Part shown: positions 49,101 to 52,474 of the stretch, piece by piece
Layout: each line of letters starts with the position of its first letter
Position numbering within the stretch: position 1 is the first letter of the stretch
From: Incurvaria masculella
Taxonomy: Eukaryota > Arthropoda > Insecta > Lepidoptera > Incurvariidae
Reading direction: 5' to 3'
Assembly: GCA_946894095.1 (NCBI GenBank)
Contig: OX335642.1
Span: 28,283,021 to 28,347,020 of the forward strand
DNA length: 64,000 nucleotides
Position numbers and translations under genes: made by a program
The notes under the pieces: model-generated
What the model was told of the DNA's origin: nothing
Database searches by the model: none
Seen by the model: only the letters and a program-made list of their open reading frames with translations

Positions 49101-51917
49101 CCAGTACTTGATAGCGGATACCGTCAAACCTAGCAGGGGCTTGGATGATGGTAAGATTTATTATTAGTTATTAATTAGCTCTGCCCGCTAGTATTAAAGT
49201 CCGAGGAATAAATTCACGTTTTCCCTACTTCTCTTATTAGCTCTGCCCGCCAGTTTTAGGGTCTGTAAAATAAATTCACGTCTTCCCAACTTCTCTCCCC
49301 CAACTAGCCCAGCTGCTTACTCCTCAGATGACTTAGCGTCATTTAATTGATAGAAATTATCAATATTTACGTAGATTTTGTATCTCGCAATTTCGCCAAA
49401 AAATCTAAAAGCAAATTGGTGGTCAAGTTATAAACGAACAGACCGACAGAAAGCCGGCACTTAGACGGACACCAGAGGTTTATTTTGAAAAGTTGAATGA
49501 AAAGACCCGTTGTTTGTCCGTTTTCTTTTACCACTCCATAACCTCTCTTTTTCCGCAGATAAAACTAGATACGATTTTCGTCTAAGACCTTTATTCCGCC
49601 TAATTATTTTTTTACAAGGTTACCAGATAAGTCATCGGCGAAAACCTTTCTGATCTCTGAATCTTTTCTGATCTATGTGGCGCAAAAATTTTTTACTTGG
49701 CTGATTTTGTACTACACACAAAAAATTAAATTAAATGAAAAAATAATGTTCAGTTTTTTTTTATGTGACTGGACATGGATGGCTAATACCACACCTTCTG
49801 TCATGGTATTAGCCCAACACACCACATGGACCTTCCTTATATTGCACGGCTACATTGAACTGGATGGAAAACACGGACAATGTTCATTGCCGCTTCGACC
49901 ATCGTTCATCCAATGCGATGGTACCAACCCGGGCGGGATAAACCCTACCACCTAGTAAGTAAGGAAGGGGACCTACAGCTTAACGTGGAATCCGAACCAC
50001 GGCCAGCCTCTCTCAACGGTCGAATGGTCACCCATCCAAGACCAGACCGGACCCAGCGTTGCTTAACTTCGGAGAGCGATCGCCGAAGTGTCGCGCCACT
50101 GGGCCACTGAGGCTGACAGTGCGACGACACTAACATAACATTTGATGTTTGATCACGTCAGGCGAAAGGGTCTGACTTTCACCTGTGACTAACACGTTTT
50201 CGCTTTCCTGGGTAGATATGCATTCATCTCTCGATATCGCTCTTCGTAGAAATCAATGTACTGCCATCACAGGTAGGGGTAGAGTTACAGGTACATTTAC
50301 AGCTCGTGGTCTAAGAGCTAGAGAACTTGCCTTTCATACGAGAGTTTATGGGTTCAAATCCTCGCCCCGGTCATGCACCACTTTCTTTCTCTTTCTGAGT
50401 AGGATAAGTGCATTTTTTTAACCACCACATTGGATGAAACTATGGTTGAAGCGGCAATGCATTTGTTTCCCTGTTTTCCATCCATTTCAGTGTGGCTGTG
50501 TTTATAAAGGGAATTCACCTTGCTCCTTTCTTAACTTTATATGAGGTTCAACCCAAATTATTCGCTTTTTAGCACATGATAAGGCAACATAATAATCAAA
50601 CTCAAAATCAGAGTCTTCTTCCGATGAACTGTCTATGAATTCTAATAATTAAATAAGCGAACTCATATCGAAACACTCTGTATAAGGACTTTACGTGCGA
50701 CCCGTAGATAGGCATGCGTCGACTTTCAAATATTATCGTGTATGTCCCGTGTATGATACCCACAGATGCTATAAGTTTGTATGCGCAGATGCTCGCAGAT
50801 AAAATCTTATAGTATTAGTCCCGTCTGTGACAACCTTAACTCATTCGCGGGCACAGAACAAAATCGTTCTGTTGCGCTCTGCCACTGTCTCTGTTTTAAA
50901 GAAAAAGACAGTCTTCGTGATGATGATGCATCCAGAAAGCAAACAATATGCATAGTCAATAATTTGTTTCTATTTACAAAACAAAATAATTACAACGACT
51001 TATAGATCACGACCGCTGTAGACAGAAATCAAACAAAAAGTTTGCATCTTCTTGGAACAAGCTAGATTTGATGACTAAGATTTTTTGCTTTTTATCGTAG
51101 AGTAATCAATGACCAAAATTAATGTATAAAACGCGCAAAAAATCAAAAATTTGGAACTTAAAAATTAAAACCATGGTCACTGAACATATAGTTATATCAA
51201 ATAAAGCTATTTTGAGTAAAATTTAGGATCTCCGACAAGAAATGTGCGCTTTCCACGTTTGTATGGGGAGTTGAGCGCGAAGGCCCACCTTAACGGCTTA
51301 TCTCTAGCTAATCAACGCTATGTCCGCGCATTACCTTGTCGTTCGCCTCTAGAAATAGGCTATATATGTTTTGGTAGTCCTTAGATATAGCCCGCCCAGT
51401 ACTTGTACGTCTGAAAATATATTAACAGCTCTAGTATGATTTAATGTAAATATATTGCGTTAAAAGTTTTCCAAATGATAATAGGAACAAACGTCGATAA
51501 ATTGTCGCCTGCGTGTCTACTTATGAAAGGGAACACGAGAAGTTCTCGTGTTCGTTTCTATAAAATCCTATATTAAAAAAATATGCATGTTTTTCCTAGT
51601 TTGATAGAATCGAATCCGAGAACTTGCCCTTGCATGAGTAGATATGCTGACTCTGCAATGTAAGTATGACACTGAAATTAATTTATCTGTAACATATTGC
51701 TGTGTGTCTAGGCATCTCGCACCGGTTCACCGAGACGGCGATGGACTTCTTTATGGCGATTGTCCTGTTCGGCTACTCGCTAACCGTGTACCTGCTCTGG
51801 AAGGACCACTACGTGATGTGGAACCGTTGGCGGCGCGCCAACGTCAACGTGCGCCTGCTGCTATCGGTAGATGCGAGTCCGGTGCCCTTCGTACCGCGTG
51901 CCGAATACAGCATTTGA
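15412..51917 (+). CDS. RING-CH (MARCH2/3-type) membrane E3 ubiquitin ligase, 5 exons
   Basis: Joined exons 15412-16172, 17065-17175, 46204-46291, 49030-49150 and 51712-51917 give 1287 nt, 428 aa plus stop, with matching phases at every junction. The protein is a predicted endomembrane E3 that ubiquitinates membrane proteins. Residues 1-240 are Ser/Asn-rich and probably disordered. A C4HC3 RING-CH zinc finger follows, with ligands C244, C247, C259, C261, H269, C272, C285 and C288 and the E2-contact tryptophan in LERWL. Two membrane helices are at about 323-348 and 370-390. A short cytosolic tail carries the RRANVNVRLLL stretch, which resembles the post-TM region of MARCH2/3. The N-terminal region is longer than in vertebrate MARCH2/3. 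An in-frame TAA at 15394 precedes ATG 15412. The second intron is about 29 kb of transposon-rich DNA. Confidence 0.9.
16408..16615 (+). mobile_element. Diverged relative of the 8476 foldback element, in ligase intron 1
   Basis: The order of TTACGGTTTGCCAG, GACCGACATG, GACGATGCTTCCAGCGTTGG and GAAACATGTCGGC matches the element at 8476-8917 at its ends and right interior, with a large internal deletion. Confidence 0.6.
16725..16930. repeat. GCGACGCAT/GATATTGG motif cluster in ligase intron 1
   Basis: Within about 200 bp the words GCGTCGCC/GGCGACG (five or more times, both orientations) and GATATTGG(T/C)G (twice) recur irregularly. The segment has much higher GC than its flanks. The origin was not recognised. 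Confidence 0.45.
17065..17175 (+). CDS. MARCH-type ligase exon 2 (RING-CH core)
   Basis: The acceptor TATTTTCAG completes the split Arg codon. The exon encodes the rest of the zinc finger: CYC, then VHLSCLERWL, then CELCGY. The donor AA|GTAAGT leaves two bases of an Asn codon. It opens the 29-kb intron. Confidence 0.92.
17408..17730 (-). mobile_element. GACG-microsatellite element, copy 1
   Basis: On the minus strand it starts AACCGGCCAAGTGCGAGTC, AGACTCGCACACGAAGGG, then GGTTCCGTACCATCG. It has an AT-rich middle, a TTTCAGCTG..AACTATTACGGTTACTC segment and a GGACGGACGGACGGACAGCG microsatellite, and ends near GGTTCCGTTGG. Other copies are at 22718-22997, 25814-26093, 27796-28060 and 59729-60035. 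It resembles the microsatellite-associated interspersed elements known from Lepidoptera. Confidence 0.85.
17800..18060 (+). repeat. Dispersed repeat family D, copy 3
   Basis: GTGGCAGCGCCGGCGAGTAA, AATTGGAGATCGCGGGTC and CACGTTCCGAATTGG match phrases in the family D copies at 10340, 11280 and 48350. Part of it is inverted at 30145-30190. Confidence 0.5.
18555..19175. mobile_element. Foldback element with paired CGTATAAT motifs
   Basis: The left flank carries seven direct CGTATAAT words (18561, 18577, 18620, 18636, 18704, 18720, 18769) and the right flank five inverse ATTATACG words (19012, 19028, 19095, 19111, 19154). Five pairs sit at exactly 16-bp spacing as CGTATAAT-N8-CGTATAAT, three of them with an identical spacer (AGTCACAA, once inverted). 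Each pair is preceded by an ACCATGCA-like word. The middle (18785-18960) is unique and non-coding. The layout fits subterminal protein-binding repeats of a DNA transposon; no superfamily could be assigned. Confidence 0.7.
19688..19892 (+). repeat. SINE 3' half
   Basis: Starts inside the shared body (ACCGCATTAGATGAAACTAT), continues through GTTGAAGCGGCAATGAAAAA and CCATCCAGTTCAATGTAGC, and ends with the GTATTAGCCATCCATGTCAG tail plus A-rich end. Confidence 0.85.
20224..20751 (+). mobile_element. TTAA-bounded TIR element, family P, copy 2
   Basis: Begins TTAAGGTGGTCCTTCCCG and ends CGGGAAGGCCCACCTTAA with the family interior (ACTACAGCGGTCGTGATTTA, CAGAGCGCAATAGCACGG). It is bounded by TTAA on both sides. 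Confidence 0.85.
20838..21010 (+). repeat. Dispersed repeat family E, weak copy
   Basis: Contains GGTAAATGTCAGTCACTTGA, an AACACGTCG phrase repeated at 20869 and 20984, and ACCATGCTACTGGTAAA. The similarity to the copies at 10800 and 44930 is partial. Confidence 0.35.
21150..22053. repeat. 109-bp tandem array with 218-bp dimer structure
   Basis: The word (T/C)AAGCGGCGT recurs at 21172, 21281, 21390, 21499, 21608, 21717, 21826, 21935 and 22044, always 109 bp apart, giving eight complete units with no length change. From 21390 the units alternate in two forms: A has GCCTGTACAGCAAGC and GAATCTGTTAGGC, and B has GTCTGTAGAGGAAGC and GAACC(C/T)GTTAGAC. This makes three near-identical 218-bp AB dimers; the last B unit ends in GTTAGGCGC. 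The array lies in the long ligase intron and is non-coding. Confidence 0.95.
22150..22412 (-). repeat. tRNA-head SINE, diverged
   Basis: On the minus strand a tRNA-like head (AAAAGGCTCGTAGCTCAGGG; a B box region with a two-base insertion) is followed by body words (GCCCGGGTTGGTACCA, then AGGTCCTGGCATGGCACC). The middle is partly deleted. Confidence 0.7.
22718..22997 (+). mobile_element. GACG-microsatellite element, copy 2
   Basis: Full-length copy: AACCGGCCAAGTGCGAGTC, GGTTCCGTACCATC, a TTTTTTGTATGGGGATCC segment, CTGTAAAAATTTCAGCTGCC, about nine GGAC units at 22914-22950, then CGGAACCCTAAAAAC. Confidence 0.9.
23464..23650 (+). repeat. ~190-bp dispersed repeat, inverted copy at 43140-43327
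   Basis: The text AAGGTGAGTTTAAAATAATC, ATCAGATATAGAACAACTTT and CAGTATTGTAAACAACTTTT is found in reverse complement at 43140-43327, about 20 kb away in the same intron. No terminal inverted repeats or coding potential were recognised. Confidence 0.75.
23755..24120. other. GC-rich patches in the large ligase intron
   Basis: Two stretches (about 23757-23833, dominated by GCCGCC, and about 23995-24115) are far more GC-rich than the surrounding AT-rich DNA. A short ATG frame at 23872 ends at a donor-like CAC|GTGAGT (23911). It could be an alternative first exon or a CpG-like promoter patch, but nothing proves either. Confidence 0.3.
24455..24607. repeat. SINE fragments, left of the hAT-like insertion
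   Basis: 24460-24525 resembles a + strand tRNA-like SINE head (GACTCGCAGCTCACGGGC, GGTTCATGAGTTCGACC). 24560-24607 is the minus-strand tail of a different SINE (AATGGACATGGATGGTTAAT..GATATTAGCC) whose remaining body continues at 27168, after the 2.56-kb insertion. Confidence 0.75.
24641..25090. repeat. GATTCC-type minisatellite, left array
   Basis: Degenerate units such as GATTCCTAAAGATTTCCAAA and GACTACCAAAGATTCTTAGA repeat in register, with near-identical longer blocks between 24690 and 24930. The array starts just inside the left end of the hAT-like element. Confidence 0.9.
25097..25310. other. GC-rich patch inside the hAT-like element
   Basis: A run of about 200 bp very rich in GCG/GGC words sits between the minisatellite and the repeated middle segment. 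A smaller equivalent (26235-26335) precedes the second middle segment. The long open frames here on several strands follow from the GC content and are not supported as genes. Confidence 0.6.
25330..26720. repeat. Internal segmental duplication of the hAT-like element
   Basis: 25340-25660 (TTAGATCCCATATTATCTCA, CATTTTTGAATCCACAGTAC, TCTCAGCCATCATTAGGTCA) is repeated with divergence at 26343-26640. Each copy ends in a GTCAAAAC/GCACCGGACTAA segment of MITE family F (25627-25740 and 26610-26712), and a further F half lies at 26120-26222. The copies are separated by a GACG-microsatellite element. Confidence 0.75.
25814..26093 (+). mobile_element. GACG-microsatellite element, copy 3, nested in the hAT-like element
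   Basis: Runs from AACCGGCCAAGTGCGAGTC to GGTACGGAACCCTAAAAAG, with a short GACGGACAGACGGACGGACA tract. The MITE family F sequence is disrupted around it. Confidence 0.9.
26712..27150. repeat. GATTCC-type minisatellite, right array
   Basis: Units such as GGATTCCCAATGATTTCCTT and GATTACTCGGGATTACATAA repeat up to TGTACACCAGATTCC (27134-27148), which also occurs in direct orientation at the left end (24635-24649). A 98-codon open frame on the minus strand runs through it because the unit lengths keep phase. Confidence 0.85.
27168..27479 (-). repeat. 5S-head SINE, split by the hAT-like element
   Basis: Continues the SINE whose tail is at 24560-24607. Body words match the 49754 copy. The head end is degraded, but GGTCACCCATCCAAAAT and GTCGCGCCACTGGGCTGCCG (minus-strand 5S-type head ends) are visible. 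Confidence 0.8.
27500..27778 (+). repeat. SINE body and tail
   Basis: CATGGTTCGGAATCAAT, AGCCCACCTGGGTTGGTACT, ATGGAAGAAGCGATAATGAA, GTTTTCCATCCATATCAATG and a diverged tail to about 27778. The head was not recognised. It faces the 27168 copy tail-outward. Confidence 0.75.
27796..28060 (+). mobile_element. GACG-microsatellite element, copy 4
   Basis: GGTCAAGTGCGAGTCGGACT, GGGTTCCGTACCATGG, a CTCTGTGATTATTTCAGCTG segment, four GGAC units and GGTTCCGTTAACACG; the terminal CCCTAAAAA is lost. Confidence 0.85.
28316..28912 (+). repeat. tRNA-head SINE interrupted by a ~200-bp insertion
   Basis: A complete SINE (GGCTCGTAGCCTAGTGGC head, GGGTTCAATACC B-box region, full body, tail to GGTCGCATAAAAAAAA) is split after GGCAATGAAAAA (about 28570) and resumes at TTTTACATCCAGTTCAATG (about 28770). 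Confidence 0.85.
28572..28768. mobile_element. Insertion nested in SINE
   Basis: A segment of about 197 bp beginning with ATTTATTTATTTATGTATCC-like text and ending near ATTCAAATTGTTC interrupts the SINE. Target duplication is not clear. Its left end resembles LINE 3' tails read backwards. Confidence 0.6.
29318..29412 (+). repeat. SINE tail fragment
   Basis: AAGGAAGGTCTTGGCATGGA, ACCTAGATCCCACGTGGCGT and a GACAGTAGGTGTGATATTAG tail match the SINE 3' end. Confidence 0.65.
29413..31940. other. No gene recognised; sparse repeat fragments
   Basis: AT-rich intron DNA. Recognised pieces are an inverted family D fragment (30145-30190), a LINE-like 3' fragment with CGGGTACCTCAGCTAG (about 31530-31580) and a LINE end related to the 40616 copy (31737-31835). 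Other open frames are short and unsupported. Confidence 0.45.
31951..32198. repeat. Perfect 125-bp tandem duplication
   Basis: ATGGCTAAATGTTATTTATA through GCAAAAGCTAGTGGTA occurs twice with a 125-bp period and no differences that I can see. The unit end (AGCAAAAGCTAGTGG-like) resembles an RTE-type LINE 3' end. The mariner at 32201 is inserted at the TA directly after the second unit. Confidence 0.9.
32201..33481 (+). pseudogene. Degenerate mariner-family transposon
   Basis: A 1281-bp element with inverted ends CAGGGTCC..CACTCGAA.TGTTAC, flanked by TA dinucleotides (32199-32200, 33482-33483) as in Tc1/mariner. Transposase pieces are readable in shifting frames: near 32950 a VFIEKGVNVQQVYQQKVLND region, then FQQDSAPSHKARLTHF (catalytic-domain second Asp context), a TLQ/SPDFIPMEF-type third-Asp context and a C-terminal RAKGGYTN end. 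Multiple frameshifts and stops make it inactive. A 73-codon minus-strand frame here is a shadow. Confidence 0.85.
33944..34301. mobile_element. MITE family G, copy 1 (~358 bp)
   Basis: The ends are long inverted repeats (TAGTCTCAGTTCTCACCTAA and ACGCCAATTTAGGTGAGAAC). The interior has paired words AGCTGTCAAAGTCAAACTCG and AGCTGTCAAATCAAACTCGG. Other copies are at 36139-36497, 47138-47419 and 55665-55925. Confidence 0.85.
34979..35870 (-). pseudogene. Jockey-type LINE ORF2 C-terminal part, split by a MITE
   Basis: The upstream part on the minus strand (35376-35870) has RT thumb/C-terminal features: HDLGVTISEDLKWETHI, ANSLLYMTRKAFSYIN, YVRPLLEHSFLIWNPY and VQRRATKM. After RRQRRDLI the frame hits the MITE at 35216-35379, and the LINE resumes as EAYKILNDYYNLPNL and later as VVDFWNNLPEEVISAETVNG to the end. 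The absence of the polymerase palm marks a 5'-truncated insertion. Confidence 0.88.
35216..35379. mobile_element. 164-bp MITE inside a LINE ORF
   Basis: Perfect 26-bp terminal inverted repeats begin CTGAGATAAATAGTCGTAAC, followed by imperfect inner pairing (ACTAACGAAAAGTAGTA with TACTACTTTTCGTTAGT), so nearly the whole element folds back. The target duplication is short and ambiguous. Confidence 0.9.
36139..36497. mobile_element. MITE family G, copy 2 (~359 bp)
   Basis: The best-preserved ends of the family: TAGTCTGAGTTCTCACCTAA, then GGCAAACCGATCGACTGG at the left, against CCAGTCGATCGGTTTGCCG and TTAGGTGAGAACTCAGACTA at the right. Together they give a terminal inverted repeat of about 60 bp. 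Confidence 0.9.
36740..36850 (-). repeat. LINE-like 3' end fragment
   Basis: AACTAGCTGAGGTACCCGGC and ATGTCGTTTTGGACTGATAT are shared with fragments near 31530 (inverted) and 33909. This layout matches 3' ends of RTE-type LINEs. There is no coding part. Confidence 0.45.
37040..37240 (-). repeat. Very diverged SINE, 5S-type junction
   Basis: Weak body matches (CACTACATTACCATGGATG, ACCGCTTCGATCATCATTA, AAAGGGGACCTACATTTATA) lead into AACGGTCACCCATCCAAAAC, the junction seen in the 5S-head copies. Confidence 0.5.
37862..38095 (+). pseudogene. LINE C-terminal remnant
   Basis: The + strand reads VSKLWNRLPDIFSLK, the typical end motif of LINE ORF2 (WN.LP), followed by a stop and a conserved non-coding part (GGCATGGTTTTCGCAGCCCC, AGTTCGAAAGC). 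A homologous inverted copy is at 40616-40890, and short pieces are at 31737 and 43410. Confidence 0.65.
38424..38657 (-). mobile_element. Family P element, half copy with a terminal hairpin
   Basis: Starts TTAAGGTGGCCCAACCCGG, but the terminal inverted repeat is doubled in opposite orientation (38431-38446 with 38454-38469, 15 of 16 pairs, 7-nt loop ATTTGAA). The inverted right half of the family then follows (CATTCGCGGGCACGG to AACGACTTATAGTTAAAAGT). The other half is missing. Confidence 0.8.
38655..38762 (+). repeat. SINE tail fragment
   Basis: CCTGGCATGGCACC, AATTCCTTCGGGAATGTGG and the GTATAAGCCATCCATGTCAG tail with an A run directly follow the broken end of the family P half-copy. Confidence 0.85.
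39338..39748 (-). repeat. Full-length tRNA-head SINE (reference copy)
   Basis: The clearest full copy, about 410 bp. On the minus strand: head AGCTCGTGGTCTAGGGGTT with B box GGGTTCAAATCCTCGCCC; a pyrimidine-rich link (CTCTCTTTCTCTTTCT); TGGATAAGTGCATTTAGTTA; body ATTGGATGAAACTATGG and CAGTTCAATGTAACTGTG; and tail GTATTAGCCATCCATGTCAG ending in TTGCAT plus A run. Confidence 0.93.
39762..39960. repeat. Mixed repeat fragments
   Basis: 39762-39835 is the GGTACAACTTAATGCC repeat also seen at 3421. 39840-39915 is a degraded minus-strand SINE body piece (TTCATTCAATGCGATGGTAG, AAGGAAGGGGACG). Confidence 0.6.
40254..40631. mobile_element. Foldback element (~378 bp) with long arms
   Basis: CTTAAGGTCGGCCCGTAAGC at the left pairs with GCTTACGGGCCGTTCTTAAG at the right. 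The arms continue inward (CCCATACAAACGTAGTTTAC with GTAAACTACGTTTGTATGGG; ATCTGTGTCTGCATGC with GCATGCAGACACAGAT), giving arms of about 150 nt with small mismatched parts. Confidence 0.85.
40616..40890 (-). pseudogene. LINE C-terminal remnant, inverted relative of 37862 copy
   Basis: On the minus strand a degraded WN.LPAEVF context is followed by FAAPFKVRKRKGVVGHLKN-like text. It overlaps the right arm of the foldback at 40254, so one inserted in or captured part of the other. Confidence 0.55.
40906..41272 (-). repeat. Full-length tRNA-head SINE
   Basis: Head ACAGAGTGGTCTAGTGACTA and B box TGGGTTCAAATCCTCGCCCC on the minus strand, then body and tail ending at GTATCAGCCATCCATGTCAG. It has a short deletion in the body around 41030. 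Confidence 0.88.
42031..42531 (-). pseudogene. LINE reverse transcriptase remnant with FADD motif
   Basis: On the minus strand MLLFADDCKFYKIIKN (42480s) holds the polymerase palm motif (F/Y)ADD. After a stop near 42408 the frame continues as ITFTRKRKPVLTEYYVNG, DIIRDLGLVLDKKLSFNAHI and SLVRSILEYASPVWNPSY. It is a jockey/CR1-like element, 5'-truncated and dead. Confidence 0.85.
43140..43327 (-). repeat. Inverted copy of the 23464 repeat
   Basis: Reverse complement of 23464-23650 with scattered differences (TTTCTTCGCAAAAGTTGTT, GTTCTATATCAGATACTGAA, AGATTATTTTAAACTCACCT). Confidence 0.75.
43710..44078. mobile_element. 369-bp TTAA-bounded foldback element
   Basis: The ends TTAAGGATGTTCCGACCCAT and ATGGGTCGGAACAGCCTTAA are inverted. 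Pairing continues inward (GCAAAAAGTATTGCACTTTA with TAGAGTGCAATACTTTTTGC; ATTCACAATTTCAGG with CCTGAAATTGTGAAT), leaving a short central loop. TTAA termini suggest a piggyBac-like MITE different from family P. Confidence 0.88.
44110..44300. other. GC-rich patch with C14 run in the large ligase intron
   Basis: About 190 bp of CG-dense sequence including a homopolymeric C run near 44180. Open frames in several registers are by-products of composition. Promoter or first-exon use is possible but unsupported. Confidence 0.4.
44455..44700 (+). repeat. SINE body, diverged head
   Basis: ACGAGCTGCTCCATGG-like and CGCAATCCATGTAAAACTAT words, CCTCCCGGGTTGGTACCACC and GAAGCGGCAATAATAACG are seen in order. 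The tail is lost after TTCATGC. Confidence 0.75.
44930..45125 (+). repeat. Dispersed repeat family E, copy 2
   Basis: ACCATGCTGAGTTTCAAACG, TGTAATTCGGCCAAACGAAC and CTGTTCACCTGCTGTTCACC match the copy at 10800 in order and orientation. Confidence 0.5.
45140..45420 (+). repeat. Dispersed repeat family L, copy 1
   Basis: CACCAGTGAGTCACCGGTGA, GGTCCCTTTCTAATTATTCT, GATGACGTCAGGCGAGAGAG and GCTTTCCTGAATAGATAGG are found reverse-complemented at 47980-48260 and, for the right end only, at 50135-50220. Confidence 0.65.
46204..46291 (+). CDS. MARCH-type ligase exon 3 (88 bp)
   Basis: Bounded by TTGTGTTGCAG and CAG|GTGATT. Its first base completes the split Asn codon of exon 2, and it then encodes YPAIRTPRYTILQALRLWF and GNPRNRSHFQ, the usual P.Y....L..W..NP linker between RING-CH and the first membrane helix in this family. 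Its length (29 codons plus 1 nt) is what the phases of exons 2 and 4 require. Confidence 0.9.
46700..46820. mobile_element. 121-bp inverted-repeat MITE in ligase intron 3
   Basis: Arms of about 47 bp: GCGTGTATTCTTGGCATTCA..GTAGAGTTAACA at the left and TGTTAACTCTAC..TGAATGCCAAGAATACACG at the right, with a loop of about 27 nt. Confidence 0.88.
47138..47419. mobile_element. MITE family G, copy 3, left end truncated
   Basis: The interior words (AGCTGTCAAAGTCAAACTCG, TGAGTAAGCTGTCAAATCAA, GAAAACGCCAGTCGATCGG) and right end (CGCCAATTTAGGTGACAACT) are present, but the left terminal repeat is missing. Confidence 0.8.
47788..47902. mobile_element. MITE family F, copy
   Basis: CAGTCATATTCAGGGTGAAC at the left, GATTAGCACCGGACTAACCG and CCGGTTTAGTCCGACCTTAA inside, and CCACTCTGATTA at the right. 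The ideal family ends are CAGTCGTATTCAGAGTG and its inverse. Confidence 0.75.
47980..48260 (-). repeat. Dispersed repeat family L, inverted copy 2
   Basis: Reverse complement of the order seen at 45140-45420 (CGCCTGATGTCATC, AATTAGAAAGGGACAACACT, TGACTCACCGGTGAGTCACT, GATCACCTGAGTAGCC-like end). It faces copy 1 across ligase exon 3. Confidence 0.65.
48350..48570 (+). repeat. Dispersed repeat family D, copy 4
   Basis: TCTAGTTCCAACGACACGCA, CAGTGCAACGGACATTTAAT and CCCGAATTCGTAAACGAAC correspond to phrases in copies 1 to 3. Confidence 0.45.
48741..48877. mobile_element. MITE family F, copy
   Basis: CTATTCAGAATGGGCGAACT (with a short duplication of GAATGGGCGAACTAAC), GGTCGGACTAAACCGGTTTT and TCCTCTCTGAATACGACTG. 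It is in the opposite orientation to the 47788 copy. Confidence 0.85.
49030..49150 (+). CDS. MARCH-type ligase exon 4 (first membrane helix)
   Basis: The acceptor TGTTCACAG and donor GATG|GTAAG enclose 40 codons plus 1 nt. It encodes SDCLIFLLLSTVTASLLAVC then VIGTQYLIADTVKPS: a hydrophobic helix of about 26 residues followed by a polar loop. Confidence 0.9.
49754..50118 (-). repeat. Full-length 5S rRNA-head SINE
   Basis: On the minus strand it begins TGTCAGCCTCAGTGGCCCAG. It contains the 5S rRNA internal control region words CGAAGTTAAGCAACG (A box) and CTTGGATGGGTGACC (C box) at 5S-like spacing. It then passes into the same body and tail as the tRNA-head SINEs (CGCCCGGGTTGGTACCATCG, CATCCAGTTCAATGTAGCC, GTATTAGCCATCCATGTCC, A run). 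This is the only copy with an intact 5S-type head. Confidence 0.9.
50298..50520 (+). repeat. tRNA-head SINE with internal deletion
   Basis: An excellent head (CAGCTCGTGGTCTAAGAGC; GGGTTCAAATCCTCGCCCCG) and pyrimidine link are followed by a deletion to ACCACCACATTGGATGAAAC. The copy ends near ATAAAGGGAATTCACC without the tail. Confidence 0.88.
50830..51293 (-). mobile_element. Family P element, inverted copy 4
   Basis: On the minus strand it starts TTAAGGTGGGCCTTCGCGCT and runs to CGCGAATGAGTTAA, with the family interior (TCTACAGCGGTCGTGATCTA). The distal terminal repeat is lost. Confidence 0.8.
51531..51553. repeat. 23-bp perfect palindrome
   Basis: GAACACGAGAA and its exact inverse TTCTCGTGTTC are separated by a single G. 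It lies in the ligase's last intron, 160 bp before exon 5. Half of it recurs at about 53262. Confidence 0.85.
51712..51917 (+). CDS. MARCH-type ligase exon 5 (second membrane helix and tail)
   Basis: The acceptor TGTGTCTAG completes the Gly codon. The exon encodes ISHRFTETAMDFFMAIVLFG then YSLTVYLLWKDHY (second helix), the basic WNRWRRANVNVRLLL tail and a short end PRAEYSI before TGA. Its higher GC and third-position bias stand out from the flanking intron. Confidence 0.92.
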
Positions 51918-52140
51918 TGCGGCTTGGAAAGATCAGTGTTACTAGTGGGCGACGGGCATGTGTTAGTGCGCCCTGACGCATTTGTACACGCATGAGTTGC
52001 CGGTAAGCGTGCGATCGCCAGGCCTGTGTGTGCAATTTTTCCGCCGATAATGATTGAAAGCGGCCTTATTTAAATTCACTAGTTAGAGTCGTTCTGTGAA
52101 GTCTCGGTTTCACTTGCCGCCAATTAAAACACTTACAGGT

Positions 52141-52254
52141 GTATTCAGAGTGGGCGGACTAACCTAATCCGTCGGACTAAACCGGTTTTTGTATGGTTAG
52201 TCCGGTGCTAATCTCGTACTAAGTTTTGACAGGTCCTCTCTGAATACGACTGCA
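52141..52254. mobile_element. MITE family F copy in the ligase 3' flank
   Basis: GGTGTATTCAGAGTGGGCGG at the left, GACTAAACCGGTTTTTGTAT inside, CCTCTCTGAATACGACTG at the right. It starts about 220 bp after the ligase stop, so it may be part of the 3' UTR. Confidence 0.88.
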
Positions 52255-52408
52255 AGAGACTTGCCAGTAAGACGGTAAGTTTATGGCCGCTATATTTGCC
52301 GTTTAGGCATACATAAGTAGATGCTACTAATACAACTATTGTAGTTACTGTCGATGTCGTGTGATACTTTTATAATTATCTGATTGACTTTTACTTTAAA
52401 AGTTACAA

Positions 52409-52414
52409 AATAAA
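52409..52414 (+). terminator. Candidate poly(A) signal of the ligase
   Basis: AATAAA about 490 bp after the stop codon. Another AATAAA lies near 53068. Position is the only support. Confidence 0.4.
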
Positions 52415-52474
52415 TAGAATATGAAATCAAAAGGCATTTAGAATACATCTTCAATTACCTATCCCACAAAGTAC

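Noticed and set aside
50035..50118. Genuine 5S rRNA gene
   Set aside because: Only the internal promoter half matches, it lacks both 5S termini and is fused to the SINE body.
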